From Microbacterium sp. (GTDB lineage Bacteria > Actinomycetota > Actinomycetes > Actinomycetales > Microbacteriaceae): a DNA stretch of 64,000 nt. Positions 17,513-28,787 of this stretch are shown here, piece by piece. The stretch covers positions 1-64,000 of the forward strand of contig NZ_JAFKIP010000008.1 of the NCBI RefSeq assembly GCF_017305435.1, written 5' to 3'. Made by a program: the position numbers and the translations under genes. Numbering within the stretch: position 1 is the first letter of the stretch; each line of letters begins with the position of its first letter. The notes beneath the pieces were generated by a model that saw only the letters and a list, made by a program, of their open reading frames with translations, was not told the origin of the DNA and did not search any database.

Positions 17513-19488
17513 CTCCTCGCGTCTTGCGGGTCGCAGGGCCTGCGATCCTCGGCGGGGTCGCACTCATCGCCTTGGTCGGGGCGTTGTGGTTCGGTGGGGG
17601 TGCTGCGCAGATCCCACTCGGCGACGCCGGCCCTGTTGTGCGCTGGGGGCTTCCGGTCACGAAACTGGTCGTGAATCTCGCCGCCGCGGGCATGGCCGGT
17701 GTGCTCGTGACCGCCTTGTTCACGCTGCGGGCCGGTGAGCGCGAGTTCGACGTCGCCCTCGATACCGCGTCGATCTCTGCAGCCCTGTTCACCGTGGCCG
17801 CGGGCGCGACCGGGTTCCTCACGCTTCTCAGCGTGTTCAACCCGGCCATCGACGCAGGCCCCCAGTTCGGTGCCCAGCTCGGCCGGTTCCTCGTCGAGCT
17901 CGAGGTCGGCAGGACATGGCTGATCACGACGGTCGCCGGCGCCGCCCTCACCGTCCTGACATTCGCCGTGCGGTCCTGGGTCGGGACGCTTCTGGTCGCC
18001 CTGGTGGCGGTGGCCTCGCTCGTGCCGATGGGCACGCAGGGGCACTCCGGCGATGACGCCTTCCACCACGAGGCGATGATGGCGCTCATCCTGCACATCA
18101 TCGGCGCCGCGGTGTGGCTCGGCGGGCTCCTGCTGCTCATCGCCGTCCGTCCAGCCCTCGACCGTCGCCGCATCCCCGATCTCGTCGCCCGCTACTCGAG
18201 CATCGCTCTGGCCGCGTTCGTGCTCGTCGCCGTGTCCGGCACGGTGCGCGCCGCCATCGGCCTGCAGGAGTGGTCCGATCTGCTCTCGCCCTATGGCGCG
18301 ATCTTGGGCATCAAGGTCGTCGCGCTCGTCGGCCTCGGCCTCTTCGGGGCGTGGTACCGCACCCGCCTGATCGGCAGGATGCGCAGCTCCGACGCGGCAT
18401 CCCGCCCTTTCTGGATGCTCATCGCGTTCGAGCTGGCACTGATGGGTGTGGCCAGCGGCGCCGCCGCAGCGCTGGCCCGCACTCCGCCACCGAACCCGGC
18501 CCCGCTTCCCGAGATCCCCTCGCCGGCAGAACGCCTCACCGGTGCCCCGCTGCCCCCGGAGCTCACGATCGAACGGTGGGTCACCGCGTGGAACGTGGAC
18601 ATGTTGTGGGCGGTGCTCGCCGGGTTCGCGATCTTCTTCTATCTCGCCGGGGTGTGGCGGCTGCGCCGGCGCGGCGACGCGTGGCCTGTGTATCGCACGA
18701 TCATGTGGGTCGCCGGCATGGTGCTGCTGGTCTGGGTCACCGGCGGCGTCGTCAACGTCTACCAGGACTACCTGTTCAGCATGCACATGGTGGGGCACAT
18801 GCTGCTCACGATGGCGATCCCGGTGCTGCTGGTCGCCGGCGCCCCGGTGACCCTCGCCGCCCGGGCGATCCGCAAACGCGACGACGGCACCCGCGGCGGG
18901 CGGGAGTGGATCCTGTGGGCGGTGCATTCGCCCGTCGCCCGCATCCTGACGAACCCGTTCGTCGCGGCCGCCCTGTTCATCGGCTCACTGTGGGTGTTCT
19001 ATTACACCGACCTGTTCCGCTGGTCGCTGTACGACCACCTCGGCCACCAGTGGATGATCGCGCACTTCCTCATCACCGGCTACCTGTTCGCGCTCTCCCT
19101 GATCGGCATCGACCCGGTGCCGTGGCGGCTTCCCTACGCCGGCAGGCTGCTGCTGCTCATCGGTGTGATGGCGATGCACGCGTTCTTCGGCATCGCCATC
19201 ATGATGCAGTCGGGGCTGATGGTCGCCGACTGGTTCGGGTCGATGGGTCGCACCTGGGGTGTCACACCGCTCGAGGATCAGTACACCGGCGGCGGTATCG
19301 CGTGGTCGATCGGTGAGATCCCCACCCTGATCCTCGCGATCACGGTCGCGATTCAGTGGAGTCGCAGCGACGACCGCGAGACCAAGCGGCGAGACCGGCA
19401 CGCCGACCGCACCGGCGAAGCCGAGCTCGAGGCCTACAACGCACGCCTCACCGAGCTCGCCGACCGCGATGCTCGCAGCCGCAGATAG
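17509..19488 (+). CDS. CopD-CtaG fusion: copper transport and oxidase assembly membrane protein
   Basis: The product is a 659-aa protein with about fourteen membrane helices. Residues about 1-330 are a CopD-like copper-import domain (TQGHSGDDAFHHEAMMALILH with several His, then AAVWLGGL). Residues about 360-640 are a caa3_CtaG domain (MHMVGHMLLTMAIPVLL, MAMHAFFGIAIMM, tail ELEAYNARLTEL). The fusion is known in Actinobacteria. With CopC encoded in the same string it would bring Cu across the membrane and hand it to oxidase assembly. The start overlaps a possible leader ORF. Confidence 0.88.
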   Translation: MTPRVLRVAGPAILGGVALIALVGALWFGGGAAQIPLGDAGPVVRWGLPVTKLVVNLAAAGMAGVLVTALFTLRAGEREFDVALDTASISAALFTVAAGATGFLTLLSVFNPAIDAGPQFGAQLGRFLVELEVGRTWLITTVAGAALTVLTFAVRSWVGTLLVALVAVASLVPMGTQGHSGDDAFHHEAMMALILHIIGAAVWLGGLLLLIAVRPALDRRRIPDLVARYSSIALAAFVLVAVSGTVRAAIGLQEWSDLLSPYGAILGIKVVALVGLGLFGAWYRTRLIGRMRSSDAASRPFWMLIAFELALMGVASGAAAALARTPPPNPAPLPEIPSPAERLTGAPLPPELTIERWVTAWNVDMLWAVLAGFAIFFYLAGVWRLRRRGDAWPVYRTIMWVAGMVLLVWVTGGVVNVYQDYLFSMHMVGHMLLTMAIPVLLVAGAPVTLAARAIRKRDDGTRGGREWILWAVHSPVARILTNPFVAAALFIGSLWVFYYTDLFRWSLYDHLGHQWMIAHFLITGYLFALSLIGIDPVPWRLPYAGRLLLLIGVMAMHAFFGIAIMMQSGLMVADWFGSMGRTWGVTPLEDQYTGGGIAWSIGEIPTLILAITVAIQWSRSDDRETKRRDRHADRTGEAELEAYNARLTELADRDARSRR

Positions 19489-19498
19489 GGCGCACTAC

Positions 19499-19894
19499 GT
19501 GACGACGAAAGAGGAGCTCGCCGACCGCTACGGTCGGGGACCGCGGCCCATCCGCCGCCGCGTGTTCTGGGTCACCGTCGCGACGGCGGCAATCCTGTCT
19601 GTCGCCGGGCTTTCGTGGCTGACTGTCTCGAACTCGCTCGACGACGTCGGATTCGACGAGACCGGATACGAGCTGGTCGATGCGCGCACCGTGACCGTAT
19701 CCTTCCAAGCCACGCCACCCGCTGGGACGTCGTTCGCATGCGCGGTGCAGGCATTGGATGAGGACTTCGGCATCGTCGGTTGGCGGGTCATCGAGTACCC
19801 CGCGTCCGAGGAGATCACACGAGCACTCGTGGAGACCATCCCGACCGTCGCGCAGGCAACGACCGGCACCGTGCAATCCTGCTGGGCCACATAG
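19499..19894 (+). CDS. DUF4307 membrane protein
   Basis: The product has 131 aa: short cytoplasmic N-terminus with the typical ELADRYGR motif, one membrane helix and an extracytoplasmic beta-rich domain with two cysteines (FACAVQALDEDFG, SCWAT at the end). This matches DUF4307, an actinobacterial family of unknown function. GTG 19499 starts the family-like sequence 10 bases after the CopD-CtaG stop. Confidence 0.85.
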   Translation: MTTKEELADRYGRGPRPIRRRVFWVTVATAAILSVAGLSWLTVSNSLDDVGFDETGYELVDARTVTVSFQATPPAGTSFACAVQALDEDFGIVGWRVIEYPASEEITRALVETIPTVAQATTGTVQSCWAT

Positions 19895-19933
19895 CCGCGC
19901 AAGGGAGGCCGTCGCCTGCGCCGGCTGAGTCTC

Positions 19934-21970
19934 TCAAGCGGTGGGCCTGTCTTCGTGGTCGATGCCGTGGTGCTCTTTGCCGCGCTCGAAGTTGAGCAGG
20001 CGGAGTGCGTTGCCGACGACGATCAGGGTGGAGCCTTCGTGGATGAGTACGACCGCGCCGATGTTCAGGCCGAGGAAGGTGGCGAGGATGAGGAACGCGA
20101 CGATCGCGAGGCTGGCGATGAGGTTCTGCCGGATGATGCGGCTGGTGGCGCGGCTGAGCCGCACGGCGAACGGGACGCGGCCGAGGTCGTCGCTCATCAG
20201 CGCGATGTCGCAGGTTTCCAACGCGACGGTGGAGCCGGCGGCGCCCATCGCGATGCCGACGTCGGCGCGGGCCATCGCGGGGGCGTCGTTGACGCCGTCG
20301 CCGACCATCGCGATCGGTCGGTGGGTTTCGGCGAGGCGGGTGATCTGAGCGACTTTGTCCTCGGGGAGCAGTTCGCCGATCGCGGTGTCGACGCCGACTT
20401 CCCGGCCGACCGCGTCGGCGACGCGCTGGTTGTCGCCGGAGATCATCACGAGCTGCCCCACGTTCGCGCCCCGGAGCGCGCTGAGCACCTGGGCGGACTC
20501 CGCGCGGGACGCATCCATCACGCCGACGATGCCGAGGAACCGGTCGCCACGGCGGATGATCATCAGCGTCTGCCCGGAGTCCCGCGCCTGCGTGTACGCG
20601 TCGGCGAGCGTGCCGGTCAGCGCGAGTTGCTGCTCGTCGAACATGCGCAGGTTGCCGACGTCGACCCGCTCGCCGTCGATCGTCGCCGTGACGCCACGCC
20701 CGACGACCGCGTTCAGGTCTGTCGCGGTGAGGCGCTCGGCCTGGGGGACGCGGGGCTCGAGGTCGCGGACGATCGCCTCGGCCAGCGGGTGATCGCTGAG
20801 CGCTTCGACAGCGACCAGAGTGCGGATCAGCTCGGACTCGGGCACGTCGGCGGCGGGGGTGACGGACGTCACCCGGGGGGCACCCCAGGTCAGGGTGCCG
20901 GTCTTGTCGAACGCCATCGCCTTGACCCGCCCGAGCGTCTCGAGCGGGGCGCCGCCCTTGACGAGCACCCCGGCACGCGCAGCACGGGCGACCCCTGCCA
21001 GCACCGCGGCCGGGGTTGCGATCGCGAGCGCGCAGGGGCTGGCGGCGACGAGCACGGTCATGGCGAGGTAGAACGCGTCGGGGAACGGTTGCGCGAACGC
21101 GAGCCAGGAGATCAGGAGGGTGACGGCGACCCCGAGGATCACGGCGGGCACGTACCAACGCTGGAACCGGTCGATGAACTGCTGTGTGGGGGAGGCGGCC
21201 TGGTCGGCGGAGCGGACGAGCTCGACGACCTTGCTGAGCGTCGAGTCCGCGGAGGTCGCGGTGACCTCGACCTCGAGCACGCCGGACCCGTTCACGGTGC
21301 CGGCGAACACACGGTTGGCGGCGGGCAGGGTGTCGACGGTGCGCATCGCCCGCTCCGGGTCGGCCACCGGCTCCTTCTCCACCGGAATCGACTCCCCGGT
21401 GACCGCGGACTGATCCACCGCGGACACCCCGGAGATCACGAACCCGTCTGAGGGAATGCGGGAGTTCGGGCGGATGACGACGATGTCCCCGACGACGATC
21501 TCCTCCACCGGCACCTCCACCGGCTCGTCCCCGCCGCGGCGCACCAGGGCGCTGCGGGGAGCGAGCTCGGCCAGGGACTCGATGGACTTGCTGGCACGGC
21601 TGAGGGCGTATTCCTCGAGCGCGTGGCCGAGGCTGAACAGGAACAGCAGCACCGCCCCTTCCGCCCACCGGCCGATGAGGGCGGCGCCGATCGCGGCCAC
21701 CAGCATGAGGAAGTCGACCTCGAACTTCCCTCGCATCGTCGAGGCGATCGCGGTGCGGAACGTGAAGAACCCACCGAAGAAGTAGGTGGCGAGGAAGAAC
21801 ACCAACGGCCACCCGACCATCGGCAGCCCCAACGCGAACTCGGCGATCATCCCGCCGGCGTAGGTCACGCCCGCGGCGATCGCGAACCACAGCTCCCACC
21901 GGGCCGAACCGTGGGAATGGTCGTGCGTCTCCGCAGCGGGCGCGGTAGTCGTCGGGGAAGAAGCAGTCAT
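19934..21970 (-). CDS. P1B-4-type heavy metal ATPase (Zn/Co/Cd exporter)
   Basis: The product is a membrane ATPase of 678 aa. It lacks an N-terminal HMA domain but has a short His-rich start (THDHSHG). Motifs are TGES, ASPCALAIATP (SPC), DKTGTLT, SDHPLA, MISGDN, GDGVND and, in the last helices, HEGSTLIVVGNALRLL. The SPC plus HEGxT pair defines the P1B-4 group (CoaT/CtpD-like), which exports Co, Zn or Fe. It is divergent from a SmtB/CzrA-like regulator across a palindromic operator, which supports Zn/Co-responsive control. Confidence 0.92.
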   Translation of the reverse strand: MTASSPTTTAPAAETHDHSHGSARWELWFAIAAGVTYAGGMIAEFALGLPMVGWPLVFFLATYFFGGFFTFRTAIASTMRGKFEVDFLMLVAAIGAALIGRWAEGAVLLFLFSLGHALEEYALSRASKSIESLAELAPRSALVRRGGDEPVEVPVEEIVVGDIVVIRPNSRIPSDGFVISGVSAVDQSAVTGESIPVEKEPVADPERAMRTVDTLPAANRVFAGTVNGSGVLEVEVTATSADSTLSKVVELVRSADQAASPTQQFIDRFQRWYVPAVILGVAVTLLISWLAFAQPFPDAFYLAMTVLVAASPCALAIATPAAVLAGVARAARAGVLVKGGAPLETLGRVKAMAFDKTGTLTWGAPRVTSVTPAADVPESELIRTLVAVEALSDHPLAEAIVRDLEPRVPQAERLTATDLNAVVGRGVTATIDGERVDVGNLRMFDEQQLALTGTLADAYTQARDSGQTLMIIRRGDRFLGIVGVMDASRAESAQVLSALRGANVGQLVMISGDNQRVADAVGREVGVDTAIGELLPEDKVAQITRLAETHRPIAMVGDGVNDAPAMARADVGIAMGAAGSTVALETCDIALMSDDLGRVPFAVRLSRATSRIIRQNLIASLAIVAFLILATFLGLNIGAVVLIHEGSTLIVVGNALRLLNFERGKEHHGIDHEDRPTA

Positions 21971-21990
21971 GCGACCAGGATACATCACAA

Positions 21991-22029
21991 GATCATGATA
22001 TATTGTAGTTGTGAATGATTATCGTGATC
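21991..22029. promoter_or_regulatory. Operator palindrome between the P1B-4 ATPase and its regulator
   Basis: GATCATGATA (21991-22000) and TATCGTGATC (22020-22029) are inverted repeats matching at 9 of 10 bases and separated by 19 AT-rich bases with TATATT and TATTGT -10-like words. The position, in a 69-base divergent gap in otherwise GC-rich DNA, fits an ArsR/SmtB operator covering both promoters. Confidence 0.6.
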
Positions 22030-22039
22030 GGAGGGCACA

Positions 22040-22381
22040 ATGGTGAGCATGGCCGGTACTGAGACGCGTCGGGAAGCAGGCACCCTGTCCGTAGCGGATG
22101 CTGAGCGTCTCGCCGAGATCATGCAGGCACTGGCGTCACCTGTGCGGCTGCGCATTCTGAGCGCGCTGAGTGTTCAGCCGAGCACCGTGACCGACCTCAG
22201 CGAACAGCTGCACATCGGACAGACGACCACATCGAACCATTTGCGGCTGCTGCGGCATCTGAGCCTGGTCCTTGGCACGCGCGACGGCCGGCACATCCAC
22301 TACTCGCTCTTCGACGACCACGTCTCCGAACTGCTCGAGGAGGCCATCGGGCACCTCGAGCATCTGCCCGGCGGAGGATGA
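22040..22381 (+). CDS. ArsR/SmtB-family Zn(II)/Co(II)-responsive repressor
   Basis: The product is a 113-aa winged-helix repressor. The alpha5 site ligands are complete: Asp92-x-His94 and His105-x-x-His108 fall in exact register with CzrA Asp84, His86, His97, His100, so Zn or Co sensing is expected. The recognition helix has TTTSNHLRLLRHLSLV and, unlike CmtR, has no cysteines. GGAGG lies just before ATG 22040. It is divergent from the P1B-4 ATPase, its likely target. Confidence 0.9.
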   Translation: MVSMAGTETRREAGTLSVADAERLAEIMQALASPVRLRILSALSVQPSTVTDLSEQLHIGQTTTSNHLRLLRHLSLVLGTRDGRHIHYSLFDDHVSELLEEAIGHLEHLPGGG

Positions 22382-22685
22382 CGCCTGCCGGAGCTCCCCG
22401 ATTGACGAGAGTATTCCCGTTCACGTCGGGGGGCGCTGCTGCGGCCGGGGAGAGCGCGTCGCTGCCGGTTCGGACACGCTGCATGGTGTGTAGCCGATCG
22501 CCGCGACGGCCATGAGCTCTTGTAAGAATCCGCCACTACTCGCGGAATCCTGAACCCGAAACCCCAGCCAACTACCGTGGAATCGCGGCATTCCTCGCCA
22601 TCTCGAGCGGGAACCTACACACCCCGCCCTCGTCCCCGTCCGCGGACGGGGGACGGCGGGCGGGGGCGGCGGGCGGGACGTGAGA
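22382..22685. other. Gap containing the right island boundary
   Basis: No gene is supported between the regulator stop and the livF terminator. The stretch holds the right-end repeats at 22523-22584, and its GC-rich second half (from about 22600) has the composition of the core. Nothing recognisable is seen at 22382-22520. Confidence 0.5.
22523..22584. repeat. Right-end repeats of the metal/envelope island
   Basis: TAAGAATCCGCCA (22523-22535) is the exact reverse complement of the left-end motif at 20-32. GCCACTACTCGCGGAATC (22532-22549) and GCCAACTACCGTGGAATC (22567-22584) are inverted relatives of 119-137, each differing by one indel and one to a few substitutions. Two tandem related sites beside a core-like end resemble recombinase arm sites. 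They place the island edge at about 22.5-22.6 kb. Confidence 0.6.
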
Positions 22686-22717
22686 GAGGGGGTGGATGCC
22701 GTGGCATCCACCCCCTC
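22686..22717 (-). terminator. Strong hairpin after livF
   Basis: A perfect 15-bp stem (22686-22700 with 22703-22717) contains GGATGCC/GGCATCC and has a two-base loop before closing-pair fraying. It lies 21 bases past the livF stop and probably terminates the liv operon. No T-tract is present, as is common in high-GC Actinobacteria. Confidence 0.65.
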
Positions 22718-22737
22718 GTGCGTGACGCGCGTGCGGG

Positions 22738-23475
22738 TCAGGCGGCGTCGTCGACGCCGAGCGTGCCCAGGTACAGGCCGATGACCTGCGGGTCGTTCAG
22801 GAGCTCCCGGCCGGTGCCCTCGTGGGCGTCACGGCCCTGGTCGAGGACGTAGCCGCGGTCGCAGATCTGCAGGCACCGGCGGGCGTTCTGCTCGACCATG
22901 ATCGTCGTGACGCCGGCCTTGTTGATGTCGGAGACGCGGATGAAGGCGTCGTCCTGACGGACGGGGGAGAGCCCGGCGGACGGCTCGTCGAGCAGCAGCA
23001 CCGACGGGTCCATCATGAGGGCGCGGCTCATCGCGACCATCTGACGCTCACCGCCCGAGAGCGATCCGGCGCGCTGCTTGAGGCGCTTGCCCAGCTCCGC
23101 GAAGATCCCGGTGACGAACTCGAGCCGCTCGGCGTAGATCTTGGGGTTCTGGAAGAGCCCCATCTGCAGGTTCTCCTCGATCGAGAGCGACGGGAAGACG
23201 TTGTTCGTCTGCGGGACGAACGCGACCCCGCGCTGGACGAGCTTGTCGGCCTTCAGGCCCACGATCGACTCGCCGTTCACCGTGATGTCGCCGCCCCGCA
23301 CCTTCACGAGACCGAAGATCGACTTCAGCAGCGTCGACTTGCCGGCGCCGTTGGGCCCGATGATGCCGATCAGCTCGCCTTTGCGTGCAACGAGGTTGGC
23401 GGAGTTGATGATGTTGATCCCGGGAAGGTAGCCCGCGGTGAGGTCCTTGACCTCGACGACGATCTCGTCGCTCAC
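22738..23475 (-). CDS. livF: Branched-chain amino acid ABC transporter ATPase LivF
   Basis: The product is a 245-aa ABC ATPase: Walker A GPNGAGKST, Q-loop FVPQTNN, signature LSGGERQ, Walker B VLLLDEPSAGLSP, H-loop replaced by TTIMVEQN as in LivF proteins. It energises uptake of leucine, isoleucine and valine (or related amides) with LivG, LivH and LivM. GTG 23475 overlaps the livG stop. Last gene of the operon. Confidence 0.93.
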   Translation of the reverse strand: MSDEIVVEVKDLTAGYLPGINIINSANLVARKGELIGIIGPNGAGKSTLLKSIFGLVKVRGGDITVNGESIVGLKADKLVQRGVAFVPQTNNVFPSLSIEENLQMGLFQNPKIYAERLEFVTGIFAELGKRLKQRAGSLSGGERQMVAMSRALMMDPSVLLLDEPSAGLSPVRQDDAFIRVSDINKAGVTTIMVEQNARRCLQICDRGYVLDQGRDAHEGTGRELLNDPQVIGLYLGTLGVDDAA

Positions 23476-24473
23476 TTGTTCTCCTCCTCGGCCTCGGCGA
23501 CGGCGGCCGCCTCGTCTTCCTTGATCTCCTCGAGCAGCGCGATCGCGGAGGTGTCGAGCTCGCCCGCGACCCGGCCCGTCACGACGCCGAGGTCGACGTC
23601 CTGGTGGCTGCCGAGGTAGGCGTCGATGACGGCCTTGTCCTCCATGACGGTGTCCGGCGGGCCCTCCGCGACGACCTTGCCCTCGGCCATGACCACGACC
23701 CAGTCGGCGATGTGGCGCACCATGTGCATGTCGTGCTCGACGAACAGCACCGTCACGCCGAGATCCTTGAGGTCGAGGATGTGGTCGAGGAGCGACTGCG
23801 TGAGGGCCGGGTTGACACCGGCCATGGGCTCGTCGAGCATGACGAGGTTCGGGTCGCTCATGAGGGCGCGCGCCATCTCGAGGAGCTTGCGCTGACCGCC
23901 CGAGAGCGACGCGGCGAAGTCCTTCTCCTTGGCATCCAGCTTGAAGCGCGCGAGCAGGCCACGGGCCTTCTCCTCGTTCGCCTCCTCCTGACCTCGCCAC
24001 ATGGAGGGGATGAAGGACGCCCAGAACTTCTCGCCCTTCTGCCGGGGAGCGCCGAGCTTCATGTTCTCGAGGACCGTCAGGAGGGAGAGGGCCTTCGTGA
24101 GCTGGAACGTGCGCACCTGCCCCATCCGCGCGACCTTGAAGGCGGGGATGCCGGCGAGGCTCTTGCCGTCGTAGGACCACGTGCCCGAGTTGGGCTTGTC
24201 GAAGCCGCACAGCAGGTTGAACAGGGTCGTCTTGCCGGCGCCGTTCGGGCCGATGAGGGCCGTGATGGCGTTCCGCGGGATCTCGAGGTGCTCGACATCC
24301 ACCGCGGTGAGGCCCCCGAAACGGCGCGTGACGCCGTCGATCACCATGATCGGGTCGTTCTTGGCGACGCCGGGCGTGGGATCGCCCTTCGCGAGGCCCT
24401 GCGCCTTGGGACGGCGGATCGAGCCCGTCGCGGTGGTCACCGGGACGGCATCCGGGTTCTGGTCACTTGACAA
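23472..24473 (-). CDS. livG: Branched-chain amino acid ABC transporter ATPase LivG
   Basis: The product has 333 aa with Walker A GPNGAGKTT, signature LSGGQRK, Walker B LVMLDEPMAGVNP and VLFVEHDM. It is longer than typical LivG (about 255) through a 40-residue N-terminal extension and an acidic C-terminal tail (EEIKEDEAAAVAEAEEENK) of unknown role. TTG 24473 overlaps the livM end by 11 bases; an internal GTG start is possible, which would shorten the extension. Confidence 0.9.
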   Translation of the reverse strand: MSSDQNPDAVPVTTATGSIRRPKAQGLAKGDPTPGVAKNDPIMVIDGVTRRFGGLTAVDVEHLEIPRNAITALIGPNGAGKTTLFNLLCGFDKPNSGTWSYDGKSLAGIPAFKVARMGQVRTFQLTKALSLLTVLENMKLGAPRQKGEKFWASFIPSMWRGQEEANEEKARGLLARFKLDAKEKDFAASLSGGQRKLLEMARALMSDPNLVMLDEPMAGVNPALTQSLLDHILDLKDLGVTVLFVEHDMHMVRHIADWVVVMAEGKVVAEGPPDTVMEDKAVIDAYLGSHQDVDLGVVTGRVAGELDTSAIALLEEIKEDEAAAVAEAEEENK

Positions 24474-25457
24474 AGGTCATCTCCCTCTTGTCGCCGAGGA
24501 TGCCCTGCGGCCTGAAGATCACGAGGAGCATGAGCGAGACGCCCACGAGGATGTAGCGGAGCGTTCCCGCCTGGATGTCGGTCATCGGCAGCCACCCGGC
24601 CTTGGCCATCTCGGGCAGGAGGTTGCCGAGGAGCGCCATGACCATCCAGAAGAGCACGGCGCCGAGCGACGGCCCGAAGATCGTCGAGGCGCCGCCCAGG
24701 AGCAGGATCGTCCACAGGAAGAAGGTCAGTGCCGTCGTGTAGCTCGACGGGATGACCGCCGACGGCAGCACGTAGACGATGCCGCCGAGCGCGCCGATGA
24801 CACCACCGACGACGAGCGCCTGCATCTTGTACGCGAAGACGTTCTTGCCGAGCGAGCGCACGGCGTCCTCGTCCTCGCGGATGCCCTTCAGCACGCGGCC
24901 CCAGGGGCTGCGCATGAGGGACCACACGACGACGACCGACAGCGCCAGCATGATGAGGCCGAAGACGACCACCCACAGCTGCTGCTGGGTGAACTGCCAC
25001 GGGCCGAAGCCGTACCGCTCACCCGTCGGAAGCGCGGGGAACGGGTTCGACGACTGGAAGCTGCCGTTGTAGTTGCCGAGGCCGTCGGCCGAGTTGGTCC
25101 ACTCGTCGAACACCTGCGTCGTGAACAGCAGGCGCACGATCTCGGCGGCCGCGATCGTCACGATGGCGAGATAGTCGGCGCGCAGACGCAGGGTCGGGAT
25201 GCCGAGGATCACGGCGAACACGGCCGCGAGCAGGAGGCCCACCAGCATCGCGAGGTACCACGGCAGCCCGAACGTGAGGATCGAGATGGCGTAGCCGTAG
25301 GCGCCCAGGGCCATGAAGCCCGCCATGCCGAAGTTCAGGAGGCCCGCGTAGCCGAAGTGCACGGCGAGGCCGGTCGCCGCGAGCGCGTAGGCGATCGTGA
25401 CGGGGCTCAGCAGGTAGCTGAGCGTGTTGGAGAGGATGGAACCCCAATCCATGGCGG

Positions 25458-25461
<4 letters not shown>
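24463..25461 (-). CDS. livM: Branched-chain amino acid ABC permease LivM
   Basis: The product is a 332-aa permease with about nine membrane helices and the LivM signatures HFGYAGLLNFGMAGFMALGAY and LRLRADYLAIVTI, with the coupling-loop sequence GRVLKGIREDEDAVRSLGKN. The ending FRPQGILG is also typical. It overlaps livH by 4 bases. Confidence 0.93.
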
Positions 25462-28566
<3,105 letters not shown>

Positions 28567-28620
28567 CCCGCGGGACTCGTGCCGGCGCGGGCTTGCGCTG
28601 GCGCGGGCGTGCGCGCACGG

Positions 28621-28692
28621 ACTCCGCAGATTGTCGCGAACTCCGCGGGGAGACCGGCGTCCCGCTGCGGAGTTCGTCGCATTCTGCGGAGT
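28621..28692. repeat. Four half-site array, upstream side of the DUF559 gene
   Basis: Half-sites ACTCCGCAG (28621), ACTCCGCGG (28640), CTGCGGAGT (28665) and CTGCGGAGT (28684) form a palindromic set with start-to-start spacings 19, 25 and 19. The same geometry recurs in inverted orientation at 29638-29709. It begins 55 bases after the guaB stop. Confidence 0.8.
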
Positions 28693-28787
28693 TCATCGGC
28701 TTCTCCCCAAGCGCGCTTTCGGCGGAACCGTCCACAGATCGCGCGATCTGCGGCATCCGTCGCCGCCGCGCGAGGAGGATGCCGCGC

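Noticed and set aside
4760-19894. c-type cytochrome (CXXCH) gene accompanying the system II genes
   Set aside because: I looked for CXXCH in the supported proteins and saw none.
1-22600. Transposase, integrase or conjugation gene within the island
   Set aside because: None of the supported coding regions matches such families; any recombinase must lie outside the window.
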